A stretch of 64,000 nucleotides of DNA from Corynebacterium sp. HMSC05H05. Lineage in GTDB: Bacteria > Actinomycetota > Actinomycetes > Mycobacteriales > Mycobacteriaceae. Shown here one piece after another: positions 36,499-44,657 of this stretch (positions are counted from its first letter, which is position 1; every line of letters begins with the position of its first letter). The notes beneath the pieces were generated by a model. The model made no database searches, was not told where the DNA came from, and was given only the letters and a program-made list of their open reading frames with translations. The stretch is from positions 1 to 64,000 of the forward strand of contig NZ_KV788368.1 of assembly GCF_001807265.1 (NCBI RefSeq), in the 5' to 3' direction. The position numbers were made by a program, and so were the translations under genes.

Positions 36499-38088
36499 GT
36501 GGGAACTTTCATAGCACTAATCGGCCTACTGCTGGCCACCGTCCTTGTCGCCGCGGTGGGTGAGCGCACCGGCCTGCCGTGGCCGGCGCTTCTGACCGTG
36601 GTGGTCGCGCCGGTGATCTTCATCCCCGGCATCGACACTGTCTCCATCGACCCGCACCTGATCCTGCCGATCTTCCTGCCGCCGCTGCTGTGGTCGCTGG
36701 CCCGGCGCACGAGCTGGGGGCAGATCGGCTCGCAGCTCAACGTGGTGCTGACCATGTCGATCATCCTGGTGTTCCTCACCATCGCCGCACTGACCGCCAC
36801 AGCGATGTGGATGCTGCCGGGGCTCAGCTTGGCCACCGCGATGGTGCTCGCCGCCGCGATTGCCCCGCCGGACCCGGTGGCGGTGGACGCGGTGGCGGGC
36901 CCGGCCGGCATCCCGAAGCGCATCACCGGCACGCTGCAGACGGAGGGGCTGTTCAACGACGCCGCCTCCATCGTGACCTTCAACGTCGCGATGGCAGCCG
37001 CGGTCGCGCACGGCGAGGTCGACTTTGGCAAGGGCGTGTTGCAGTTCCTCTACGCCGCCATCGCCGCGGTGCTGATCGGCCTCGTCGTGGGCAGGCTGGC
37101 CGCTGTCTTTGCCAACTCCGTGCCTGATTCCGTGATCCGCACGGCGTTTACCTGGGTGCTCCCGTTCGCCATCTACGCAGGGTGCGAGGCCATCGAAGCG
37201 TCCGGCGTCATCGCGATCGTCATCGCCGCGGTGGAGATGTCCTCGCGTTCCGCCATGACCGCAGAAGACCGCCTGACCGGCCACTCCTTCTGGGAGACGG
37301 TGGAGCTGCTGTTTACCGGCGTGGCGTTCGGCCTGATCGGCATGAGCGTGCGCGACGCGCTGGACACCGCGGGCACGCACATCTGGCAGGCGGTGCAAGT
37401 GGGCGTTGTGCTGTCCGTCGTCGCGTTCGCGGTGCGCTTCGTGTGGATGTGGGTGCTGTACAAGCTCAACGAGAAAAAGCGCCGCACGAACGTCTCCCCG
37501 CTGCGGCTGCAGGAGGTCCTGCTCATGGCGTGGGCAGGCATGCGCGGGCTGGTCACGCTGGCGCTCGTGCTGGCAATCCCGGCGTCGGCGACGAGCTACC
37601 ACCACGAACTGTCGGTCATCGCGCTGACCGTGCTCACTTGCACGATGGTGGTGCCGGGGTTGTTGCTCCCTTGGCTCGTCGACAAGCTTGATCTGCAAAA
37701 CGGGCCTGGCGCCGACAAGGCGCTCGAGGAGCTGAACCAGCGGGCGTACGCGGCTGCGCGTAAGGCGGTGCGCGAGCACGGCGAGAAGCACCAGCCCGAG
37801 GCCTACGCGATGGTGCAGGAGTGGCTGAATTCGTTTGCGGAGAAGCGCTTGCAGGATCCGGAAGGCTCCGAGGAGCGCAAGGAAGCCTTCAAGCGCGCCC
37901 GCGCTGGTGCGGTGCAGATGCAAGATGTGGCGTTGCGCGCCGCCAGCCGCGAGCTGCAGCGGGCGCGGCGCGAGCGCCGCTATAACCCGTCCGATGTCGA
38001 CGCGGTGCTCGCTGACTTGGACCGCCTCATTCTCGCGCGCGACCGCAAGGCTCTCACTGGGCCGAGCAGCTTGTGGGAGCCGAAGTAA
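36499..38088 (+). CDS. CPA1-type Na+/H+ antiporter
   Basis: Membrane antiporter of 529 residues with about 12 spans followed by a soluble C-terminal tail of roughly 130 charged residues. The ion-binding helix contains AAIAPPDPVAVDAVAG (the ND/PDP-type motif) and TEGLFNDAASIVTFNVA (the second acidic ND motif), as in bacterial NhaP/CPA1 members. The tail (EKHQPEAYAMVQEWLNSFAEKRLQDP) is helical and probably regulatory. GTG at 36499 gives the first hydrophobic helix directly. It would exchange Na+ or K+ for H+ for pH and salt balance. A hairpin immediately follows the stop. Confidence 0.88.
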   Translation: MGTFIALIGLLLATVLVAAVGERTGLPWPALLTVVVAPVIFIPGIDTVSIDPHLILPIFLPPLLWSLARRTSWGQIGSQLNVVLTMSIILVFLTIAALTATAMWMLPGLSLATAMVLAAAIAPPDPVAVDAVAGPAGIPKRITGTLQTEGLFNDAASIVTFNVAMAAAVAHGEVDFGKGVLQFLYAAIAAVLIGLVVGRLAAVFANSVPDSVIRTAFTWVLPFAIYAGCEAIEASGVIAIVIAAVEMSSRSAMTAEDRLTGHSFWETVELLFTGVAFGLIGMSVRDALDTAGTHIWQAVQVGVVLSVVAFAVRFVWMWVLYKLNEKKRRTNVSPLRLQEVLLMAWAGMRGLVTLALVLAIPASATSYHHELSVIALTVLTCTMVVPGLLLPWLVDKLDLQNGPGADKALEELNQRAYAAARKAVREHGEKHQPEAYAMVQEWLNSFAEKRLQDPEGSEERKEAFKRARAGAVQMQDVALRAASRELQRARRERRYNPSDVDAVLADLDRLILARDRKALTGPSSLWEPK

Positions 38089-38114
38089 GGGGCTTTTGCC
38101 TATCGACGAGCCCC
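38089..38114 (+). terminator. Hairpin after the antiporter gene with the 11-base word in its loop
   Basis: GGGGCT (38089-38094) pairs with AGCCCC (38109-38114). The 14-base loop contains a full copy of the dispersed word (38098-38108). It starts directly after the TAA stop and probably ends the antiporter message, though no T run follows. Confidence 0.6.
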
Positions 38115-38125
38115 CGGCCCGCCCC

Positions 38126-38212
38126 GTTTTCAAAATGCCAAGCGGATCGCTTTCAAAACGCCAAGCAATCTGTTTTCAGAATGCCAAGCAAACCGTTTTC
38201 AAAATGCCAACC
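38126..38212. repeat. Four 18-base repeats at exact 23-base intervals
   Basis: Near-identical units of GTTTTCAAAATGCCAAGC begin at 38126, 38149, 38172 and 38195, exactly 23 bases apart with 5-base gaps. Units 1 and 4 differ only at one late base; units 2 and 3 differ by one or two. The last unit reaches the likely -35 region of the downstream ATPase gene, whose -10 is TAATAT at 38229-38234. The array looks like an operator or iteron set. It is not a CRISPR array because the gaps are only 5 bases. Confidence 0.85.
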
Positions 38213-38242
38213 TGGATCGTTTAGCTGCTAATATGCGGCTGT

Positions 38243-39463
38243 ATGGCGAACGGATATATTCCACGGCTGGCGGATGCTGAATTGGTGCGGTCGCTCCGCA
38301 GGCAGGGCGGTGTCCTTATTCAGGGACCAAAAGGTTGTGGAAAGACAGAGACAGCGAAACAGCAAGCCGCAAGTTTTCTGAACGTTGAGACCGATCCTGG
38401 CGTCACCCTCGCTATGGATAATGACCCGCGGCTGCTGCTCGAAGGAGCCACACCGCGGCTTATCGACGAATGGCAGCTGCAGCCGAGGTTGTGGGATTTC
38501 GCACGGCACGCCATTGACGAGCGTCAGGCGAAGGGGCAGTTCATCTTCACCGGTTCCACGGCCCCCGGGGCGAACGCAACGAGCCACTCGGGTGCCGGCC
38601 GGTTCGCACGAATGACGATGTCGACGATGACCCTTTTTGAAACCGGAGAATCGGATGGGTCGGTTTCGCTTGCTGCGGCAGTTGCAGGGGACCCGTTGCC
38701 GTTTTCGGCACCAGCGTTAACACTGCCGCAGCTGGCGGAACGAGTGTGTCGGGGTGGCCTTCCTTACAACGTTGGTCTCCCATTTGAGGATGCGCTTGAA
38801 AACGTCCGAGACTACGTACAAACCGTTGCGGCCGTGGATGTCCACGCCCCTGGCAGAGTGAACCGTGATTCAGAGCGGGTGAGGCGGATGATCCGTTCGT
38901 TAGCTCGTGGTGTGGGCACCGAGCTGGAGCTGCAAACCATCGCGACCGATGCCGATACCTCGCGGGAAACAACCCGGGACTATCTCGATGCCCTGGCGAG
39001 CATCTTCGTCTCTGTGGACCAGCCTGCGTGGTTCACGCACCTGCGCTCTAAAGCGACGTTGAGGAAAGCGCCGAAGCGCCATCTCGCTGACCCCTCCTTT
39101 GCTATGGCGGCGCTGGATCGTGGGCCGGAGCATCTCCTTCGAGATCCGGCGTACTTCGGCCAACTTTTTGAGTCACTTGTGGTTCACGAACTACGTGCGT
39201 TCACGGGCAGAACGGTGTATCACGCCCGGCTTAATACGAAGCTGGAGGTCGACGCGGTCGCGAACGTCGGCGGCCGGGATGTGCTGGTCGAGGTAAAACT
39301 GGGCTACACCCCAGAGGTGATTGAGCATGCGGCCGACACGCTCAAGAGGTTCGCAGGGCACCTTGATGACGACCCAGCCTTGGTGGTGATCACCTCGGGA
39401 GGACCCGCACTCCGCCGGAACGACGGGGTTGCAGTAATTCCTATTGGGGCTCTGGGGCCGTAG
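38243..39463 (+). CDS. AAA_14/DUF4143 ATPase
   Basis: ATP-binding protein of 406 residues. Walker A is GVLIQGPKGCGKTETAKQ (about 24-41); a Walker B-like RLIDEWQ follows. The middle has FIFTGST, typical of the AAA_14 family. The C-terminal DUF4143 part has LFESLVVHELRAF and TKLEVDAVANVGGRDVLVEVKLG, with the spacing of a PD-(D/E)xK nuclease core. Family members are widespread in accessory DNA and have no settled role. ATG 38243 lies about nine bases after TAATAT, so the message is probably leaderless. The four upstream repeats suggest tight control. Confidence 0.85.
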   Translation: MANGYIPRLADAELVRSLRRQGGVLIQGPKGCGKTETAKQQAASFLNVETDPGVTLAMDNDPRLLLEGATPRLIDEWQLQPRLWDFARHAIDERQAKGQFIFTGSTAPGANATSHSGAGRFARMTMSTMTLFETGESDGSVSLAAAVAGDPLPFSAPALTLPQLAERVCRGGLPYNVGLPFEDALENVRDYVQTVAAVDVHAPGRVNRDSERVRRMIRSLARGVGTELELQTIATDADTSRETTRDYLDALASIFVSVDQPAWFTHLRSKATLRKAPKRHLADPSFAMAALDRGPEHLLRDPAYFGQLFESLVVHELRAFTGRTVYHARLNTKLEVDAVANVGGRDVLVEVKLGYTPEVIEHAADTLKRFAGHLDDDPALVVITSGGPALRRNDGVAVIPIGALGP

Positions 39464-39506
39464 TTAAAGTTGGCGCTTTTGCTGATCGACAAGCCCCGCA
39501 CTTTTG

Positions 39507-39525
39507 TTAAGTTAGGCAATCCTAT
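39507..39525. promoter_or_regulatory. DtxR-type iron box before the siderophore operon
   Basis: TTAAGTTAGGCAATCCTAT agrees with the DtxR consensus TTAGGTTAGCCTAACCTAA at 14 of 19 positions and overlaps a -10-like TATAGT (39525-39530). The following GTG at 39538 suits a leaderless start. Iron-loaded DtxR would block transcription. Confidence 0.7.
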
Positions 39526-39537
39526 ATAGTTCGTGCG

Positions 39538-40440
39538 GTGAGTTTCCGGCCCTTCCTTGCAACAGTCGTTCGCAGCGAGCGCATCGCACCGAATTTTCAA
39601 CGTGTGACGTTCACTGGTGTCGACGCAATGGGTCCCGCTGTGCCCATCATGGATCTGCGGATCAAGCTCATCATCCCGTCGGAGGCAGGGCTTGTTGATT
39701 TGCCGGCCGAGGGGTGGTGGGACCTCTGGCGCGCCATGCCGGAACACACGCGCGGGCATCTCCGCACCTACTCCATTCGCGTCCTCCGGCGCAACGACGG
39801 TGACCCGGACGAACTCGATGTGGATTTCGTGCTGCACGGCCACAACGCTGGGCCGGCCTCCGCGTGGGCAGAAAGCGCGCTGCCTGGGCAGGCGCTGTGG
39901 ATCATTGGGCCGACCCGCGATGACGCGTCTGGCGTCGGCATCGAATTCGCTCCCGGCGCTGCCGCGGCAGCTCGACTGTACGGCGATGAAACTGCCCTTC
40001 CCGCGATCTCCCGAGTGCTGGAGGACTGGCCTGAAGACCTCGCCGGTTCCGCCGATATTGAGGTGCCGGTGGGCAACAGACTTCAAATCGATGCGCCTGC
40101 CCACGTTGATGTCCGCTGGCACTTCCGCACCGAGCCCGAAGTCGGGCATGGGGACAAGCTCTACGCGCAGCTTAAACAGGACATTGAGCCGCTGCGGGGC
40201 CGAGCAGCTCCCACCACCGATGAGCCCGATAACGACGGTGGCCTCCAGCGAGACAATGTCTGGGAAACCCCGACGTATTCGGGAAGCGGGGAATCCATCA
40301 ACAGTGGGGCGGGCGCGTCCGGACATACCTACTACTGGATCGCCGGCAAGAACACTTCGGTGAAAGCGATGCGCCGCCTGTTGGTTAAGGAGGCGGGATT
40401 GCCGCGCGAGCACATCTCGTTCATGGGGTATTGGCGGTGA
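39538..40440 (+). CDS. Siderophore-interacting protein (ferric-siderophore reductase)
   Basis: Cytoplasmic flavoprotein-like enzyme of 300 residues that would release iron from imported siderophores by reduction. The N-terminal FAD-binding domain of the SIP family is seen as FRPFLATVVRSERIAPNFQRVTF and RTYSIRVLR, and the C-terminal half contains ALPAISRVLEDWP and TYYWIAGKNTSVKAMRRLLV, the NAD(P)H-binding end. GTG at 39538 begins MSFRPFLA. It is the first gene of an operon with two permeases and an ATPase. A DtxR-like box overlaps its promoter, so it should be expressed in iron shortage. Confidence 0.9.
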   Translation: MSFRPFLATVVRSERIAPNFQRVTFTGVDAMGPAVPIMDLRIKLIIPSEAGLVDLPAEGWWDLWRAMPEHTRGHLRTYSIRVLRRNDGDPDELDVDFVLHGHNAGPASAWAESALPGQALWIIGPTRDDASGVGIEFAPGAAAAARLYGDETALPAISRVLEDWPEDLAGSADIEVPVGNRLQIDAPAHVDVRWHFRTEPEVGHGDKLYAQLKQDIEPLRGRAAPTTDEPDNDGGLQRDNVWETPTYSGSGESINSGAGASGHTYYWIAGKNTSVKAMRRLLVKEAGLPREHISFMGYWR

Positions 40441-40446
40441 CAGGCC

Positions 40447-41466
40447 ATGAGTGCGACTAGACGCGCGGGATTCGCCATTGCGCTCGGGATTTCGGCTGTC
40501 GCCGCGGTGTTGCTCTCGCTCGCCGTCGGCGCGCGGCAGATGGGCGTGGCAGAAAGCGTCAGCGCTGTGCGTGACGGGCTTGCCCTCGCGTTCCACACCG
40601 AATCTGGGCAGGTCAGCGAGGAGGCGCAAGTGGTTGCCCAACTGCGGGTTCCACGCACGCTGCTCGGACTGCTCGCCGGCTCGGCGCTAGGCACAGCAGG
40701 AGCTCTGCTCCAGGGGCACACTCGCAACCCGCTGGCTGACACAAACCTGCTGGGCATCGCCCCGGGGGCGGCGCTTGCGGTGGCTGCAGCAACCGCCGTG
40801 TTCGGCTCGCTGCCGGTGCTGGTCGCGGTGGGGGTAGGTTTCCTCGGCGCGACAATGGCGGTAGTGCTCGTCTTCGCACTGAGCGCGCGAAGCCGCGGAT
40901 CCACCCCGATCACGGTGGTGCTCGGCGGGTCCGCGCTCGGGGCGGTGTGTTCCGCGCTGACTAGCGGCATCGTGCTCACCAGCACGCAAAGCCTCAATGA
41001 CATGCGGTTTTGGACGGCGGGCTCCGTCGCGGGCCGGGACATGCACATCGTCGCCGCAGTCGCCCCGGTCATACTGGTCGGCCTGGTGGCTGCGTTCGCC
41101 ACGGCGAACCGGGTGAACATGGTGAACTTGGGCGATGACGTCGCGCACTCTCTCGGAGTCAACGTCGCGGCTGCACGCGCGATGGGGATCCTGCTGGTCG
41201 CCCTGCTTGCTGGTGCAGCTGTGGCGGGGGCGGGCCCGATCGGGTTTGTCGGCTTGGTCGTGCCGCATATCGTCCGCTCCGTGACCGGGCCGGATTACCG
41301 GCTGGTGCTGCCGTGCTCCGCGCTTGCCGGTGCGACGCTGCTGCTCCTCGCGGATGTCGCCGGCCGGGTCATCGCCCGCCCCGGTGAGCTGCAAGTTGGC
41401 ATCACCCTCGCATTCGTCGGCGCCCCGTTCGCCCTGTACCTGCTGCGGAAGGGGGCGAAGCTGTGA
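40447..41466 (+). CDS. FecCD-type iron-siderophore permease, first subunit
   Basis: Membrane protein of 339 residues with 9-10 spans. LRVPRTLLGLLAGSALGTAGALLQGHTRNPLADTNLLGIAPGAALAV is the typical N-terminal half of BtuC/FecCD permeases, and GPIGFVGLVVPHIVRSVTGPDYR contains the coupling-helix region that contacts the ATPase. It pairs with the next permease to make one channel. It begins six bases after the reductase stop and overlaps the next gene by four bases (GTGA). The substrate is probably a ferric siderophore. Confidence 0.92.
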   Translation: MSATRRAGFAIALGISAVAAVLLSLAVGARQMGVAESVSAVRDGLALAFHTESGQVSEEAQVVAQLRVPRTLLGLLAGSALGTAGALLQGHTRNPLADTNLLGIAPGAALAVAAATAVFGSLPVLVAVGVGFLGATMAVVLVFALSARSRGSTPITVVLGGSALGAVCSALTSGIVLTSTQSLNDMRFWTAGSVAGRDMHIVAAVAPVILVGLVAAFATANRVNMVNLGDDVAHSLGVNVAAARAMGILLVALLAGAAVAGAGPIGFVGLVVPHIVRSVTGPDYRLVLPCSALAGATLLLLADVAGRVIARPGELQVGITLAFVGAPFALYLLRKGAKL

Positions 41467-42461
41467 CCCGCACATTTGCAGTCAATGTCGTGCTCGCGGT
41501 GTGCGGGCTCGTCGTCGCGCTCGGAGGCATCATGGTGGGGGAATTCGGGCTTGGGCTTCACGACGTCCTCGCCGCCCTTACCGGACAGTCCACCGGCATG
41601 GCCCGCACCGTGGTCGTTGAGTGGCGCCTGCCGCGTGTTGCCACGGCACTGGCGGTGGGGGCCGCGCTCGGATTTGCGGGCGCGATCTTTCAGACGATCA
41701 CTCGTAACCCGCTGGCCAGCCCAGACATCCTGGGCGTTGTTTCAGGTGCGTCGTCGTTCGCACTCACGGCGCTCCTCGCGGGTGGCGGTACCGGGGCGCT
41801 GCTCAGCGCGCTCGGAGTGCCGCTGAGCGCGTTTGTCGGCGGGATAGCGGTCTCCTTGGCGATGTGGTGGCTCAGCCGCGGGGGCGGTCTGGGATCGTTC
41901 CAGCTCATCTTCGCCGGCATTATCCTCAACGCCCTGGCGGTGGCGTACAACTCCTTCCTCCTCGTCCGCGCCGACTACCGCGATGTGGGCAAAGCCCAGG
42001 CGTGGGTGACCGGCTCTGTCGGATCCTCAGGTTGGGGTGACGCCGCAGCTGTGTTGGTGGCGCTTGCGCTGGTTGTGCCGCTGCTGCGCTGGGCGGCGTT
42101 CCAGCTCGAAGCCCTCTCTCTCGGGGACGACACGGCTGCGGGGCTGGGCGTCGACCCGCGGCGCACCCAGCTTGCGCTCATGGTGCTTGCCGTGGCGTTG
42201 ACATCGACGGCGGTGGCGGCTTCAGGCCCGATTGCTTTTGTGGCGTTTGTGGCGCCGCACGTGGGCCGTCGATTAGCGCATGCCCCCACGCCCCCACTCG
42301 GTACCGCGATGATTGCCGGCGCGCTGATCGTCGCCGGTGCGGACCTCGCGGTGCGCACCGTTGTACCGGGAGACTTGCCGGTAGGCGTGGCCACGTCAGC
42401 GTTCGGCGGGGCGGCCTTGCTCTACGCGCTGATGCGCGCGACCAGAAAGGTGACCTTGTAA
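41463..42461 (+). CDS. FecCD-type iron-siderophore permease, second subunit
   Basis: Membrane protein of 332 residues and partner of the previous permease. VEWRLPRVATALAVGAALGFAGAIFQTITRNPLASPDILG and GPIAFVAFVAPHVGRRLA are the family landmarks. A copy of the 11-base word (42267-42277) encodes Arg-Arg-Leu-Ala in the latter and forces a rare TTA leucine codon. GTG at 41463 overlaps the upstream stop; its own TAA overlaps the ATPase start (TAATG). The overlaps show a tightly coupled operon. Confidence 0.92.
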   Translation: MTRTFAVNVVLAVCGLVVALGGIMVGEFGLGLHDVLAALTGQSTGMARTVVVEWRLPRVATALAVGAALGFAGAIFQTITRNPLASPDILGVVSGASSFALTALLAGGGTGALLSALGVPLSAFVGGIAVSLAMWWLSRGGGLGSFQLIFAGIILNALAVAYNSFLLVRADYRDVGKAQAWVTGSVGSSGWGDAAAVLVALALVVPLLRWAAFQLEALSLGDDTAAGLGVDPRRTQLALMVLAVALTSTAVAASGPIAFVAFVAPHVGRRLAHAPTPPLGTAMIAGALIVAGADLAVRTVVPGDLPVGVATSAFGGAALLYALMRATRKVTL

Positions 42462-43228
42462 TGCTTCACGTGCGTGATCTCACCGTCAGCTACGGTGCGG
42501 CAACGATTATCGACGGGCTCGCCCTCGATGTCCCACGCGGCGGCGTCACAACTATCGTCGGGCCGAACGGCTGCGGTAAATCAACGTTATTGCGCGCGGT
42601 TGCTGGCCTGATTCCGCGTGAGCGCGGCGAGGTTGTCCTGGACGGCCGAAACACCGCGGAGATGAAACGCCGAGAGATCGCCCGCACGCTCGCTGTGCTG
42701 CCGCAAACCCCCGTAGCGCCGGACGGGCTGACGGTGCGTGACCTGGTCGGGCGCGGGCGCCACCCGCATCAGACGTGGCTGCGCCAGGCCTCGGAGAAAG
42801 ACAGCGCGATGGTGGACGAGGTGATGGAGCTGACTCAGGTGTCCGAGTTTGCGGAGCGCCCGCTCGAGCGGCTCTCGGGCGGGCAGCGGCAGCGCGCGTG
42901 GATCGCGATGGTGCTCGCCCAAGACACCCCGCTCGTGCTTTTGGACGAGCCGACCACGTATCTAGACCTTTCCCACTCCGTCGAGTTACTTGCGCTTATT
43001 CGCCGTCTCGCCGATGACATGGGGCGCACCGTGGTCATGGTGCTGCACGATTTGAACCTCGCGGCGCGTTTTTCCGACCAGTTGGTCGTGATGAAAAGCG
43101 GCGAGGTCCAAGCGGCGGGCACGCCCGCCGAGGTGGTGTCGGAGCAGTTGCTTGCAGACGTATTCTCGCTGCCCGCCGTGGTCGCCGAGGACCCGGTGGC
43201 AGGAGGGCCGCTGATCGTGCCCCGCTAG
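42461..43228 (+). CDS. Iron-siderophore ABC transporter ATPase
   Basis: Cytoplasmic ATPase of 255 residues that powers the FecCD pair. Walker A is VGPNGCGKSTLLRA, the ABC signature is RLSGGQRQRAWIAM, Walker B is LVLLDEPTTYLD and the switch histidine is in VMVLHDLNLAARF. The sequence is a typical FecE/FhuC-type. It is the last gene of the + strand iron operon and converges with the gene for the substrate-binding lipoprotein, so the uptake module is split into two transcription units. Confidence 0.95.
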   Translation: MLHVRDLTVSYGAATIIDGLALDVPRGGVTTIVGPNGCGKSTLLRAVAGLIPRERGEVVLDGRNTAEMKRREIARTLAVLPQTPVAPDGLTVRDLVGRGRHPHQTWLRQASEKDSAMVDEVMELTQVSEFAERPLERLSGGQRQRAWIAMVLAQDTPLVLLDEPTTYLDLSHSVELLALIRRLADDMGRTVVMVLHDLNLAARFSDQLVVMKSGEVQAAGTPAEVVSEQLLADVFSLPAVVAEDPVAGGPLIVPR

Positions 43229-43234
43229 CGCGCT

Positions 43235-44182
43235 CTAGAGCTCCTGGCCAATCTGTGTGATCGCGTACGGGATGGTCAGCGGGTTGGGCATGCTCATCGC
43301 GTTGGCGGTGTCGGTGTCGAGCCAGTGCACGCCCCCGCGCGTGTTGACGTCGAGGTTCGCAAACGAGGCATCGTTTTTCAGCGCGTCGATCGCGCCGTAG
43401 TAGTCCAGGATGAACACGTAGTCCACGTCGTTGAGATCGGAGTAGTTCTCTGGGGACCAATCGATGAAGAAGCTGGATCCGTCACCGTTGAACTTGTCCG
43501 GAATGGTGAACCCGAGCTTTTCAATGAAGGAGCCGCGGCCGTCGCTTGCCGTGTACACACCGAGCTTGCCGTCGTAAGGCATCCCGATGACCGCGGTCTT
43601 GCCCTGCAGCTCCGGATGCGCCTGCCGGAAGTCCGCGAAAGCCTGCTCGGATTCCGCGATGAGCTTGTCGCCCTCCGCTTCCTGCCCCAACGCCGCCGCG
43701 ATCTCCTTAATCTGCTCGTCCCACGGCACCTGCCAGTCTTCGTGTTGGTCGGAATGGAAGGTCGCCGGCGCAATCTGCTGCAACAGTGCCTGCTTGTCGC
43801 TGTCGAAACCGCTGTTAACGGCGATGATCTTGGTCGGATCGAGCGCTGCGACCTGCTCAGCGGTGTCGGTGCTGAACTCGGTGGTGGTGTTGCGGATCGG
43901 GTTCGCCTCGGCGGTGAGCTTGTCTTTCGCCCACGGTCCGAGGCCGGACGGATCGCCCGTGCCCTCTGCCTCCCATGTGGCGTAGCCGACCGGTTGCTCC
44001 CCTAATGCGAGGACGGTGTCCACGTCGCCAAGCCCCAGCGTGACAATGCGGTCGTTCGACCCAGCCGCGTCGGTGTGCTGGCCGGAGTCGGCGGACTCGC
44101 TGGAACAGCCGGTGAGCAGCAGCGCAGCTGTAGCGAAGGTAGCGGTCAGCCGCTGAAGTGACAGTGGGGAAGTGCGTTTCAA
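43235..44182 (-). CDS. Iron-siderophore substrate-binding lipoprotein
   Basis: Extracytoplasmic receptor of 315 residues for a siderophore complex. The signal peptide ends in a lipobox LLLTGC, with lipid at the Cys near residue 26. RIVTLGLGDVDTVLALGEQPVGYATW and IDWSPENYSDLNDVDYVFILDYYGA fit the FecB/PeripBP class III fold. It is divergent from nothing close and converges with the ATPase gene with six bases between. A DtxR-like box lies about 38 bases upstream, so it should be iron-repressed together with the operon at 39538. Confidence 0.92.
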   Translation of the reverse strand: MKRTSPLSLQRLTATFATAALLLTGCSSESADSGQHTDAAGSNDRIVTLGLGDVDTVLALGEQPVGYATWEAEGTGDPSGLGPWAKDKLTAEANPIRNTTTEFSTDTAEQVAALDPTKIIAVNSGFDSDKQALLQQIAPATFHSDQHEDWQVPWDEQIKEIAAALGQEAEGDKLIAESEQAFADFRQAHPELQGKTAVIGMPYDGKLGVYTASDGRGSFIEKLGFTIPDKFNGDGSSFFIDWSPENYSDLNDVDYVFILDYYGAIDALKNDASFANLDVNTRGGVHWLDTDTANAMSMPNPLTIPYAITQIGQEL

Positions 44183-44219
44183 GGTTCGCCCTTTCGGTCG
44201 GGAACAAAAGCACCCTGGG

Positions 44220-44238
44220 TTAGGTGTGCCTAAGCTAA
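44220..44238. promoter_or_regulatory. DtxR-type iron box before the binding-protein gene
   Basis: TTAGGTGTGCCTAAGCTAA agrees with the DtxR consensus TTAGGTTAGCCTAACCTAA at 16 of 19 positions. It lies 38 bases upstream of the minus-strand lipoprotein start. It is the better of the two iron boxes in the window. Confidence 0.8.
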
Positions 44239-44294
44239 CGTGATTATTTTAGGGTACGCCGTCGCCACCGGGCAACACCTAGGTGGCCCGGGCT

Positions 44295-44630
44295 TTAGCG
44301 GTGACCGTCGCCGAACTCGCGGCGGAAGTTGCCGTCCCAGTCGTAGTCCGCGCCCGGGTCCTGGGTGCCGAAGTTTCCCTGCTCAAAGGTGTCCGGCTGC
44401 TGGTCGCCGCTGCCCTGGATCCCCATCACCAGAAACACCGCACCGGTCACCGCGCCCGCGATGCCGATGAACACGGCGGTGGAGCCGGTGAGGAACGCGA
44501 ACGAGAGCACGGCCACCACGATGCAGGCTGCGCCGATGGCGTAGTTGCGCGCCGGCGAACCGGAGCTGTTGCGTGGTCCACCTGCGGGGCCGTGGGGGAG
44601 ACCGTCGTCGTTGTATCCCTTGAACTGCAT
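44295..44630 (-). CDS. Small membrane protein with acidic tail
   Basis: Protein of 111 residues with two adjacent membrane spans (YAIGAACIVVAVLSFAFLTG and TAVFIGIAGAVTGAVFLVMGI) between a polar Gly/Pro-rich N-terminus and an Asp/Gly-rich C-terminus. It is 27 bases downstream of the SulP gene and may be co-transcribed with it. No family is recognised. Function unknown. Confidence 0.65.
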   Translation of the reverse strand: MQFKGYNDDGLPHGPAGGPRNSSGSPARNYAIGAACIVVAVLSFAFLTGSTAVFIGIAGAVTGAVFLVMGIQGSGDQQPDTFEQGNFGTQDPGADYDWDGNFRREFGDGHR

Positions 44631-44657
44631 GATTCGCAGCCTACGGGAGAAGCGCCG

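Noticed and set aside
38126-38212. The 23-base-period repeats as a CRISPR array
   Set aside because: Gaps of 5 bases are too short for spacers and no cas gene is nearby.
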